Source: a virus. From it: DNA of 64,000 nucleotides. Of this stretch, positions 17,670 to 24,806 are shown one piece after another. A program made the translations under genes and the position numbers. A model generated the notes under the pieces. It ran no database searches and was not told the DNA's origin. It saw only the letters and a list, made by a program, of their open reading frames with translations. Numbering within the stretch: position 1 is the stretch's first letter; each line of letters starts with the position of its first letter. The stretch lies in the IMG/VR virus record IMGVR_UViG_3300029309_000005, positions 1-64,000 of that record. The stretch is one strand, 5' to 3'.

Positions 17670-17915
17670 TAGACACTAAAGACACATTTCGAGACAGGGG
17701 TGTTCCATATCAAAAAGAGCATACTGCAAGCATCTAACAGCACATCTTAGGACACAATAGACACTTTCGACAGTTCCCTCAATATATGCAGACAAAAGAC
17801 AGGGATTTCATAGGGGAAATATGCAGTAAATCTAGGTGAAAATATACTGTTGTTTGTCATGTATTTTGTGTCTTTTTTATTGGCATCATGTCTAATATGT
17901 CTATCGTGTCTAATG
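17670..17915. repeat. TAGACA/TGTCTA hexamer cluster with three 9-bp direct repeats
   Basis: TAGACA occurs at 17670 and 17758. Its complement TGTCTA occurs at 17889, 17898 and 17907, exactly 9 bp apart, forming three direct 9-mers of the form TGTCTAnnn. Related AGACA words occur between them. Such phased repeats usually bind an initiator or repressor protein. Confidence 0.5.
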
Positions 17916-18049
17916 TGGACTCAAAGATCGCTACTTTCAACCAGTATCAATACAACCGAAAACGACCTACTGCGAACCCCCTGCCGCTTGGGTGGGTGTT
18001 CGTTTTGTTTTGTTGAAATATGAGACAAATTGTGTATTTTGGTGTCCTA

Positions 18050-18376
18050 CCAGGCTCTCAGTGGGTCGAAATTGGGTGTCGGACTGGGTTTTAGGCTAGG
18101 ATTTGGCCCGTTTTGAGCCAGTTTGTGGGCATGAAACTAGGTGTAAGACTGAGTGGCCTACCCAGTGTGGATATATCGCCACAGAACCCAGTTTATCGCC
18201 ACAAAATGGCCGGTTTTATCGCTACAAACACCCAGTTTGCGAGCCAGATCGAACGCACTGAGCCGAGCAGCCAGTCTGACGACTGGCTGGTGTGCCATAA
18301 ACGGGTGACTGAGAGCCTGGAACGCCCAGTATTGCACCCAGTAACTGCTAAATAGGCTCGCAGTAGCCTTTTTTTT
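18050..18376 (+). ncRNA. Candidate structured RNA closed by a 13-bp helix
   Basis: CCAGGCTCTCAGT at 18050-18062 is perfectly complementary to ACTGAGAGCCTGG at 18308-18320. Inside lie a perfect 9-bp hairpin (CAGCCAGTC-TGAC-GACTGGCTG, 18268-18289) and further complementary words, for example ACTGGGTT with AACCCAGT and GGGTGT with ACACCC. The segment is much richer in G+C than its surroundings and is followed by T8 at 18369-18376. Together these suggest a non-coding RNA, strand + if the T-tract terminates it. A DNA-level role such as a cruciform or origin is the alternative. Confidence 0.4.
18174..18238 (+). repeat. Three TATCGCYACA direct repeats
   Basis: TATCGCCACA begins at 18174 and 18194, and TATCGCTACA at 18217. 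Two of the three are followed by ACCCAGTTT and the middle one by a GGCCGGTTT variant, giving ~20-23 bp units. They lie inside the candidate structured RNA. Confidence 0.5.
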
Positions 18377-18418
18377 GCCTAAAAGGGGTAGATTTGGGCA
18401 TATTTTTTTTTTTTTTTT
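18369..18418 (+). terminator. Poly-T tracts (T8 and T16)
   Basis: T8 at 18369-18376 and T16 at 18403-18418. Archaeal transcription terminates at such T-runs without needing a hairpin. They could end a rightward RNA made from the control region and insulate the promoter at 18499. Confidence 0.45.
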
Positions 18419-18498
18419 GGCTGCCGCCATAAGTGACATACGCTACACGGAAAAAAATTTGAGAAAAAGTTGTTAGGAATGTCAATTAGTTGAGATGG

Positions 18499-18508
18499 AT
18501 TTATTTTA
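18499..18508 (+). promoter_or_regulatory. Rightward TATA box
   Basis: GATTTATTTTAA is centred 26 nt before the ATG at 18530, the archaeal spacing for a leaderless transcript. This decides the start of the first rightward gene. Confidence 0.5.
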
Positions 18509-18529
18509 ATGTGTTGCATCGAGTGTAAT

Positions 18530-20038
18530 ATGCCTGAGTTTTCACCGTATGAAGATGGTGATAACATCATGCGTTTGCGTAGGTTTGCTCAAAGTGAGCC
18601 AATGAAAGTCAGAACTTCAGAAAATGACGATGATTTAACGCAAAGAGATCGCACAGAGAGTTGTTGTGATAAGTTCAAAGCGGATTTGGCTGCTGCTACA
18701 CTGACTGAGCGCATAAGTATGCTTCTCGATATGAGTTTGGGCGCAGTAAAGAGGGGTGGCAGAGGTGGCCCTGGCGAAGATGTGTATATGGGCGACTTTG
18801 GAAACTTTATGGATTGCAGAGAATTAGTTGAAGCGATAAATAATGTATTGACATATGAGACAGATGACCCTGCTGACCAAGATTCGCTAGACCAGTTAAG
18901 ACAAATAGTATTGGAATATGAGAGTTGTAAAGGTGTGCAGTTTGGAAACTTCACGCACGATATGATGCAGTTAAGTGAAAATACGTTTGAAGCGGCTTGG
19001 GATTCTATCTTTAAGATGCCGACAGATTTTGATCCGTTCCCTGATGTATCTCCAGAACAGGCTAGGGCTATTTTTGCACAGATGATGACAACCAGTGCAT
19101 TAGATAATGTAGATACGATGCCCGAAGTCAAAGTTGGTGATGCTGGTGGCGACAAGTGTTGTGCAGAGGCAAAGTCGAAGTGGATTACATACCTAACGGA
19201 ACAGTTTGATGCTGAGAACGAAATGATGGGAGATAAACAATCACACCGAGAACTTAGCGATTCAATTATAGCAAAATATGAAGCGATGGATTGTGATGAA
19301 TTCAAGATGTTTTTAGAAAATATAGCCGGAGTTAATAACAATCATCCGGTATATAGAGCGCATAACGAAAGAAAGGGATTGGGAAGGACTACCGAATCTT
19401 ATGAGGCTGCACGTATAATGGAGTCTTGGAACGCATGTGAGTTTGGCGCAGGTGAAAATGCAGAAGATATGGGGTTCTATGCAAGTGATGATTCTTTTGA
19501 AGCGACTTGGGATTCAATAAGTAAAGCCCCATTGGATATGGATTCAATCAAGCCGGTTGCTTATGTTCCAAATAATGATGATGAAAAGCGGTTTAGCATT
19601 GCAGATTTTATACACCCTAAGACTGGCAAACGCTATCCTATGGTTATGACAACGCCTTCATATTCACATGATTTTAATGTGGATATAGAATATCCACCGG
19701 ATGAACAAACTCAATTCGATGAAATGTTAGGTCACAAAATTGGTAGTAGCAATGTAAGTTATCACTTAGATCATGAACCTGATGATTTGCCATTTGCTAT
19801 GAATTATCCGATTGAAGGTGCAACCGTTAATATAAGCCCTTACATTGCAGATAATTTCAGAAACTTGGGAATGGCACAAGCGATATATGATTTGATAGAT
19901 GCTTTAGGATATAGGGTAAAGGCCAGTGACACTAGATCGGATGAAGGTGATGCGTTTTGGTCTGCTAATCAAGGCCGCACAGTTGATTCGTATGAGATGC
20001 CATTTTGGAGAAACAAAGAAACGAGGGAAAACTTATGA
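18530..20038 (+). CDS. Polyprotein-like protein with two internal packaging-type tags and a GNAT-like C-terminus, 502 aa
   Basis: There appear to be two related helical units, each opening with a Cys-Cys pair (ESCCDKFKADL and DKCCAEAKSKW) and each ending with the tag seen at the N-termini of the genes downstream: FEAAWDSIFKMP (~152-163) and FEATWDSISKAP (~324-335). After the second tag comes a ~165-residue domain. Its NLGMAQAIYDLIDALGY and SDEGDAFW resemble the acetyl-CoA-binding helix and last strand of GNAT acetyltransferases. If the tags are maturation-protease sites, this precursor would be cut into two tagged helical pieces and a GNAT. Leaderless ATG at 18530 preferred over ATG at 18509, which lies within the TATA box. 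Confidence 0.75.
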   Translation: MPEFSPYEDGDNIMRLRRFAQSEPMKVRTSENDDDLTQRDRTESCCDKFKADLAAATLTERISMLLDMSLGAVKRGGRGGPGEDVYMGDFGNFMDCRELVEAINNVLTYETDDPADQDSLDQLRQIVLEYESCKGVQFGNFTHDMMQLSENTFEAAWDSIFKMPTDFDPFPDVSPEQARAIFAQMMTTSALDNVDTMPEVKVGDAGGDKCCAEAKSKWITYLTEQFDAENEMMGDKQSHRELSDSIIAKYEAMDCDEFKMFLENIAGVNNNHPVYRAHNERKGLGRTTESYEAARIMESWNACEFGAGENAEDMGFYASDDSFEATWDSISKAPLDMDSIKPVAYVPNNDDEKRFSIADFIHPKTGKRYPMVMTTPSYSHDFNVDIEYPPDEQTQFDEMLGHKIGSSNVSYHLDHEPDDLPFAMNYPIEGATVNISPYIADNFRNLGMAQAIYDLIDALGYRVKASDTRSDEGDAFWSANQGRTVDSYEMPFWRNKETRENL

Positions 20039-20142
20039 CGAGATGTAAATTATTAGACGGATGGCTTGATATTCAATCGAAAAGGATTGATGAAAAAGAA
20101 AAGCAGACCAAGAGGTGTTCTGTCACTGGTGAGAAAAAATGA
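20035..20142 (+). CDS. Micropeptide, 35 aa
   Basis: Thirty-five residues, basic and polar, with two cysteines (TRC and RCSVTGEKK). It bridges the 100-nt gap between two larger genes with ATGA overlaps on both sides, the same junction used all along this array. No tag peptide. Confidence 0.45.
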   Translation: MTRCKLLDGWLDIQSKRIDEKEKQTKRCSVTGEKK

Positions 20143-20621
20143 ATACTTTTGATACCGCTTGGGGGTTGCTCAAAGAGTTCCGTTTTGAAGGTGGCTTCCC
20201 AGGTATCTTATTAGCAGGTGCTTACAATCCAAAAACCGATACACCTTATGTCAATCTCGCTAGTCATGTTTCTGATTTCAAAAGACCTGCGGATTGGAAT
20301 CGAGATGGCGTTTCATATCCAGTGTTTCGAGATGATGAAGAATTAATGGAGAGGGTTCTGCGTATTCTTGCACATGAAAACATGCACCAAGCCCTTCATC
20401 CACCTTATACTGATGATTTATGGAATGAGGTTTCAATGTTTGGATTGAGCAGCAAAGATGTTGATGAGGCAGAGAGGAATCGACTTCAAGCCAAGATTGA
20501 TAATGACTGGGAAAGATTTCAAGAATATGGTGCGTGGAGTGCAACACCAGGAATTGATGAAGATGAGAAGTGGCGAATGCTACGACTCTATGGAATTTAT
20601 CCGAAGGAGGGAGAGCCATGA
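20139..20621 (+). CDS. Tagged HExxH metallopeptidase-like protein, 160 aa
   Basis: Begins with the tag FDTAWGLLKEF (residues 3-13). The body carries ERVLRILAHENMHQALHPP (~68-86), an H-E-N-M-H zinc-binding motif on a helix, typical of zincin metallopeptidases; the glutamate would be the general base. A third ligand is not obvious. The predicted role is cleavage of a host or viral protein, perhaps after delivery in the virion; that is inference from the tag. It shares this motif with the tagged protein at 22068-22754. ATGA overlap with both neighbours. Confidence 0.7.
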   Translation: MNTFDTAWGLLKEFRFEGGFPGILLAGAYNPKTDTPYVNLASHVSDFKRPADWNRDGVSYPVFRDDEELMERVLRILAHENMHQALHPPYTDDLWNEVSMFGLSSKDVDEAERNRLQAKIDNDWERFQEYGAWSATPGIDEDEKWRMLRLYGIYPKEGEP

Positions 20622-21205
20622 GTTCTTTTAATGTCGCTTGGGATTCCATTACAAAAATGCCTATTGTTCCTGGTTCAGTTTCAGAAGGAGTGCCAGATCC
20701 TAGAGCCAGATACGCAAAAAGTGGTTACAAGCAATATACGGCTTCATTTGAAGATCCTGTAACTGGTGAAATACTACCAATGTTGGCAAGACATGGCCCA
20801 AGTGACCTTCAGGTTACTATCAAAGACCCTAAAGAAGAAGTTATACTCTCGACTCTTGACCTTGACAGCCAATCCGATAACGCCTACCGAATAACATATG
20901 ATGATCAAGGTAACAAAAACCGTATGGAAGATTGGGAAATTTTGCCGCCCTACTATTCGGCAGGTTATGTAGAAACCCAAGATGACCGTCAAAGAAGGGG
21001 TTATGCTACGGCATTATATGACTTAGCAGCATACTTGTTAAGTCGAGGCCATCCAAACTACGAAGAACAATGGGGAGGCCAGCCACCGCTATCTATCGTT
21101 CCATCTGGCGACCAAGAAGAAGATGGTTTTTTGTTTTGGGAAAACGCATATAAGACTGGTAAAGTAACGGATGACGATACTTGGCGAGTGAGGGATGACT
21201 TATGA
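20618..21205 (+). CDS. Tagged GNAT acetyltransferase-like protein, 195 aa
   Basis: Starts at the ATG at 20618, which overlaps the previous stop and follows GGAGGGAG; this start puts the tag FNVAWDSITKMP at residues 4-15. The C-terminal half shows GYVETQDDRQRRGYATALYDLAAYL, matching GNAT motif A (R-x-x-G-x-A pyrophosphate loop), and later EEDGFLFWENAYK, matching the last conserved helix. The N-terminal half may contribute substrate binding. It resembles the C-terminal domain of the polyprotein at 18530-20038. Acetylation of host factors is a possible role; substrate unknown. Confidence 0.7.
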   Translation: MSSFNVAWDSITKMPIVPGSVSEGVPDPRARYAKSGYKQYTASFEDPVTGEILPMLARHGPSDLQVTIKDPKEEVILSTLDLDSQSDNAYRITYDDQGNKNRMEDWEILPPYYSAGYVETQDDRQRRGYATALYDLAAYLLSRGHPNYEEQWGGQPPLSIVPSGDQEEDGFLFWENAYKTGKVTDDDTWRVRDDL

Positions 21206-22071
21206 TTAGGATTTTTGAGGTCGGCCCACGTGATGGTTTGCAGAATCTCCCCCATGTTCCATCCACAGAAGATAAAATCAAACTAATCCAATTACTGCGT
21301 GATGCAGGTCTTACTCGAATAGAAATTGCTTCATTCGTGCATCCAAAAGCAGTTCCAAACATGGCTGACGCTGAAGAAGTCTGCAAAGCGTTTGATAATA
21401 AAACTGGATTATCTGTGCTGGTTCCAAATAAGCGTGGTCTTGATCGAGCGATAGAATCTGGTATGGGCAACTTCAACATATTCTTTTCACCATCTGATAC
21501 TTTCAATGTAGCAAACTACGGTTTGAAGTTAGAACAGATATTAGAAGGATATGAAACGACTCTGCAAAATGTGTCTCCAGATATTGTTAGAGTGTATATA
21601 TCAGAGGCATTTGAAGCAAGTCAGGAGGAACTTACATTAGCGATACAACACGGTTTAAGGTTTGGAAATAGAATTGTGCTATGTGATACTAAAGGCACAG
21701 CCAAACCATTTGATATAGCAACTGGTATAGGAATCGCACAAGACTTCACACATGAAATATCATTACACCTTCATCATGGTCGCTACTTGATGAATAATGT
21801 GGCAACTGGATATGCAAACGGTGTGCGAGAGTTTGATTCGAGTATTGGCGGTCTTGGCGGTTGTCCGTTTGTTGAGAACTCTGGTGCTAATCTTGCTACT
21901 GAAGAATTAGTGAGATGGTGTAATAAGAGAGGAATAGATTGTGGAGTTAAACTATCTGATTTGAAGGCGGCACGTAAGTTAGCACATAAAATCAAAAATC
22001 CAACGCTTCGTATAGCAATAAAGAATAAGGTTAAGTCCACTAGGGATAGAATACGGGCGGGGTTATCATGA
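21202..22071 (+). CDS. HMG-CoA lyase-like TIM-barrel enzyme, 289 aa
   Basis: Strong resemblance to hydroxymethylglutaryl-CoA lyase. It has VGPRDGLQN (residues 7-15, with catalytic Arg and Asp), RIEIASFVHPKAVPNMAD, LCDTKGTAKP, a metal-binding HLH (~189) and GGLGGCPFVENSGANLATEELV (~214-235, with the flexible-loop catalytic Cys). The known reaction splits HMG-CoA into acetyl-CoA and acetoacetate; related lyases act on similar acyl-CoAs. It has no tag and is near normal family length. It lies in the tagged array with ATGA overlaps on both sides, so it is probably an auxiliary metabolic gene rather than debris. HCHD of the family is HLHH here. Confidence 0.85.
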   Translation: MIRIFEVGPRDGLQNLPHVPSTEDKIKLIQLLRDAGLTRIEIASFVHPKAVPNMADAEEVCKAFDNKTGLSVLVPNKRGLDRAIESGMGNFNIFFSPSDTFNVANYGLKLEQILEGYETTLQNVSPDIVRVYISEAFEASQEELTLAIQHGLRFGNRIVLCDTKGTAKPFDIATGIGIAQDFTHEISLHLHHGRYLMNNVATGYANGVREFDSSIGGLGGCPFVENSGANLATEELVRWCNKRGIDCGVKLSDLKAARKLAHKIKNPTLRIAIKNKVKSTRDRIRAGLS

Positions 22072-22754
22072 CGGCTTTTGACACCACTTGGGATTTGCTC
22101 AAGGATTTCTATTTTTCACCCAAGGACACGAAAATGAATGTCGTAAGACGTGATGACGGAAGCGTTCTTTCGTTTGCTGATCGGTTGGGAGAAATGCAGC
22201 CACCTATGATTGATGCCGATTATATGAGAAGGATTACAAGAGGATCTGATTTCAAACCTATTCCCTCGCCTTTTGTTGAGGGCAAGCACCAACCAGTTAT
22301 TTTGCCGAGAAATGTTGTGATGGAACATGACCCAGAAGAAGGAGGGTTTGCGCCAAGGCGAATTGATTCAATGCGAATGAGGGAAATGTATCGAGGCCAT
22401 GAAGGACTACCACACTATGTCGGAGTCAATTTATCAGCAATGCGTCAAGGCGAGGATGATTTAGATACGATATTAGAAACTTTGGCTCATGAACACGCTC
22501 ATGCAGCCATTGATGATGAGTTGATGCAGGTTTTGTATGATAGAATGGTGGAGGCTCAAAATTATGATGACGCTGAAAAAGCCTATCATCAGCACGTAGG
22601 GGCGCATGAAATCGGGGCATATAATCTCCAAAATCCAGGCGGAGAGGATGCTGCACGATCAGCCCGATTTAGCACAATACTTCATCCCAATTACAAATTA
22701 GCAAATCGGGGCAAGAGTCCACCGATGGCATACATTAGAGATAATCTAAAATAA
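22068..22754 (+). CDS. Tagged HExxH metallopeptidase-like protein, 228 aa
   Basis: Tag FDTTWDLLKDF at residues 4-14. The body contains DTILETLAHEHAHAAIDDE (~133-151), an H-E-H-A-H zinc motif, followed by HVGAHEIGAYNL ~40 residues later, which could supply the third ligand (His or Glu) as in gluzincins. This is the second metallopeptidase-like cargo of the array after the gene at 20139. No signal peptide. It ends the first segment of the array and is followed by T-tracts. Confidence 0.7.
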   Translation: MTAFDTTWDLLKDFYFSPKDTKMNVVRRDDGSVLSFADRLGEMQPPMIDADYMRRITRGSDFKPIPSPFVEGKHQPVILPRNVVMEHDPEEGGFAPRRIDSMRMREMYRGHEGLPHYVGVNLSAMRQGEDDLDTILETLAHEHAHAAIDDELMQVLYDRMVEAQNYDDAEKAYHQHVGAHEIGAYNLQNPGGEDAARSARFSTILHPNYKLANRGKSPPMAYIRDNLK

Positions 22755-22826
22755 TTTTTTTTGTGTAGTTTCAAAACTGGCTTAAAATAATGCCACATAG
22801 CCAAAAAGTGGCCTAATTTTTTTTTT
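22755..22826 (+). terminator. Two T-tracts flanking a short inverted repeat
   Basis: T8 at 22755-22762 immediately follows the stop of the previous gene. A second run, T10 at 22817-22826, follows a small inverted repeat (GCCAC at 22792, GTGGC at 22808). They probably terminate the transcript from 18530. Confidence 0.5.
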
Positions 22827-22837
22827 CGATGGAATGG

Positions 22838-22847
22838 CTTTATTTCA
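22838..22847 (+). promoter_or_regulatory. TATA box for second array segment
   Basis: GGCTTTATTTCAG is centred ~27 nt upstream of the ATG at 22869 and resembles the box at 18499; no ribosome site precedes the ATG, consistent with a leaderless transcript. Confidence 0.5.
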
Positions 22848-22868
22848 GATAGCCACCTGCACATTAAT

Positions 22869-23438
22869 ATGGCATCGACATTTAACTCCGCTTGGAGTGT
22901 GATTAAGATGCCAGCCAAAGGATGGGAATGCCCTGAATGTAAGATGCCAATGATGGTCGAGGACACCAAAGGAAATCATCTTACTTGTATGAATTGTGGT
23001 GCAGTTGCTTTACAGCCTATTCGCAGAAGGAGAACAAGAGGAACGGGTGAAGCCTATGCTAGAACAAACCAAGCGTATGATGATTACAAACAATCCCAAC
23101 TTGACAATCGACCTAATGAGATAAAAGCATTAGAAGATGTGGGTGTAAATGTAGTCGATAAGCCAAAGAGATTGACTGAATATAATCCCGAACACATGTT
23201 TAATCCACTAGCAATGGCACTAAACGAGTTAGGTTTTGAATCGGTTCAAGAATTACTGCAAGAGTATGTAAAGTTGAAAGCCGTAACTAAAAACCAAGAT
23301 TTGCGAGATTTAGGACTATCTGACGAAGCAGATGAACTCGATCAGCAATGGATAGAATATATTTCAAACGCACATAATCAATTTGGTAGCCCATTTATGT
23401 CAGCAAAACGGGGGAGGCGATGGGATGACCCTGTTTGA
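22869..23438 (+). CDS. Tagged zinc-ribbon protein, 189 aa
   Basis: Tag FNSAWSVIKMP (residues 5-15) is followed directly by a zinc ribbon CPECKMPM ... LTCMNCGAV (~20-45), a basic linker (RRRRTRGTGEAY) and a helical C-terminal half. The ribbon resembles those of archaeal transcription proteins. First gene after a promoter, translated leaderless; overlaps the next gene by 14 nt. Confidence 0.65.
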   Translation: MASTFNSAWSVIKMPAKGWECPECKMPMMVEDTKGNHLTCMNCGAVALQPIRRRRTRGTGEAYARTNQAYDDYKQSQLDNRPNEIKALEDVGVNVVDKPKRLTEYNPEHMFNPLAMALNELGFESVQELLQEYVKLKAVTKNQDLRDLGLSDEADELDQQWIEYISNAHNQFGSPFMSAKRGRRWDDPV

Positions 23439-24189
23439 TATTGCCTGGGCTTTGCTCAAAGAAGAAGGACAACGCAGGGATGTAAAGCCCCACGCATTAT
23501 CAGGACTTGCTGATCGTAAAACTATGTCTTTTGGAGAGGGTATTGATGATGCTAGGGCATTTTATCAACTACCATTAAGCACAATTACGAGTTACGGGAG
23601 TGACGCTAAACAAAGAATAGGGCCGAACCCTTCTAAACCCAATAATGAAAACGACTGGCAACAGGTCGGCCATATTCCTTTTATTGAGGGTTATGAGGCT
23701 GAAGGATATGGTGCTTATGAATCTGAAAGTAATGCTTTGAAAGACCTAATGAATGCTGCTGTGCCGCCCTCATTTGCTCAAGATGGTTTCTATCATCCTT
23801 ACTTACACGCTTTGGATTATGACACAAACGAATGGGTTACTCATTTAGGCGAAGATGCACCGCCCACTGGCGATTATGAGCGAATCTTCAGAGCAAAGGT
23901 AATTCAAGATGGTGGGCCACTTAGCCCTCATAATCCCATTTATCCAGATTGGGTTTGGACTAAAATTGAGAGAGAGCAAGATGAGGATGGCAAACATCAT
24001 TTGACATTATACACCGCAAAATACCCTTACAGTTTAGATGAATTATATGAAAATTTACGAGAAAACCCTGAACCTTACTTTGAGTCCGGTGCGATACAAG
24101 TTGATGACAACATACAAACAGGAGAGCCAATGAGTATCGCTTGGCAGTTGTTGAAGATGCGTATTCCTAATTTGCCAGAGGGGATTTAG
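23425..24189 (+). CDS. Tagged protein of unknown function with a second tag at its C-terminus, 254 aa
   Basis: Tag FDIAWALLKEE at residues 4-14, using the ATG at 23425 after GGGAGGCGATGGG. The body is rich in Tyr, Pro and acidic residues (DYDTNEWVTHLGEDAPPTGD, YPDWVWTKIEREQDEDGK) and is not recognised. The last 20 residues contain a second tag, MSIAWQLLKMRIP, preceded in the DNA by GGAG and an ATG at 24130. So the gene may be a fusion with a following cassette that lost its cargo, or the tail may also be read as a 19-residue peptide. Confidence 0.65.
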   Translation: MTLFDIAWALLKEEGQRRDVKPHALSGLADRKTMSFGEGIDDARAFYQLPLSTITSYGSDAKQRIGPNPSKPNNENDWQQVGHIPFIEGYEAEGYGAYESESNALKDLMNAAVPPSFAQDGFYHPYLHALDYDTNEWVTHLGEDAPPTGDYERIFRAKVIQDGGPLSPHNPIYPDWVWTKIEREQDEDGKHHLTLYTAKYPYSLDELYENLRENPEPYFESGAIQVDDNIQTGEPMSIAWQLLKMRIPNLPEGI

Positions 24190-24381
24190 ATGATGTATCT
24201 TTGCCCAATGTGTCAATCCACTGAATTTGATACTGACACTATCATTATGCAAGGTAAGTGGAGTCGTCTAATCAATTACTCGAATAAGAAATATGATGCT
24301 GTTAGTTGTAAAAATTGTGGCTATACCATGCTTTTCAAACAGGATGCTAAGTTCAGCATAATGGAGGCGTTGATAGGATGA
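24190..24381 (+). CDS. Small zinc-ribbon protein, 63 aa
   Basis: Two knuckles, LCPMCQS and SCKNCGYTML, about 30 residues apart, the pattern of a small nucleic-acid zinc ribbon. No tag. ATG directly follows the previous TAG, and its stop overlaps the next gene's ATG. Confidence 0.6.
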   Translation: MMYLCPMCQSTEFDTDTIIMQGKWSRLINYSNKKYDAVSCKNCGYTMLFKQDAKFSIMEALIG

Positions 24382-24806
24382 CAGCCTTCGACACCGCTTG
24401 GGGCTTGCTCAAAATGCCGTTTTTTGAAGATTTACCTCAAGTAACACAAGACGACATTACATACCTTATGCTGGAACGCAACCCACACATAGACGAACAA
24501 TACAAAAGGATTCACCCAAATTACCTCAAAAGGGATATGTTCGGAATGTTTTTGCCCGAAATCGAGCAGATGGAGATAAGTCGCTTGACGAATCAAAGAC
24601 CTGTTGAAAACACAAATGCAAAAACCATTGAACGCTACATCGAAATGCTCAATCAAGGAAGCCCTTCACCTCCGATCATTGTTTCGGGAAATCAATTTGT
24701 TGATGGAGGACACCGTTTGCATTCTCATAAACAGGTTGGATTGAAGAAGATACCAGCCATAAACATTGGAGATTTGTTGGAAAAACCATTGGGGGTTGCT
24801 GAATGA
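24378..24806 (+). CDS. Tagged ParB-like nuclease/CTPase-fold protein, 142 aa
   Basis: Tag FDTAWGLLKMP at residues 4-14. Residues ~60-135 fit the ParB/sulfiredoxin fold: EISRLTNQRPVENTNAKTI, then SPPIIVSGNQFVDGGHRLHSH (the G-H-R box), then QVGLKKIPAINI. Phage ParB-like proteins can bind or cut DNA or act as nucleotide-dependent enzymes; P1 and related phages carry such domains in anti-restriction proteins. Which applies here is unknown. Confidence 0.65.
   Translation: MTAFDTAWGLLKMPFFEDLPQVTQDDITYLMLERNPHIDEQYKRIHPNYLKRDMFGMFLPEIEQMEISRLTNQRPVENTNAKTIERYIEMLNQGSPSPPIIVSGNQFVDGGHRLHSHKQVGLKKIPAINIGDLLEKPLGVAE

Larger units (their letters stand above)
17604..18529. other. Non-coding divergent control region, possible replication origin
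   Basis: About 930 bp separate the leftward and rightward operons with no convincing gene. From left to right it holds a leftward TATA box, scattered TAGACA/TGTCTA hexamers including three direct 9-bp repeats, an AT-rich stretch, a GC-richer segment (~17950-18350) with repeated CCAGT/CCCAGT words and a large inverted repeat, two long T-tracts, and a rightward TATA box. Divergent transcription plus iteron-like repeats is typical of origins in viruses, but no initiator site is recognised. Confidence 0.5.

Noticed and set aside
18113-18355. Open frame of 80 codons in the control region
   Set aside because: It lies inside the GC-rich repeat/inverted-repeat segment, has no ribosome site or TATA spacing, and its composition follows the repeats.
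18589-19341. Long open frame antisense to the polyprotein gene
   Set aside because: The plus-strand gene has the promoter, the tag repeats and a recognisable C-terminal domain; the antisense frame shows no motif and a Ser/Leu-rich shadow composition.
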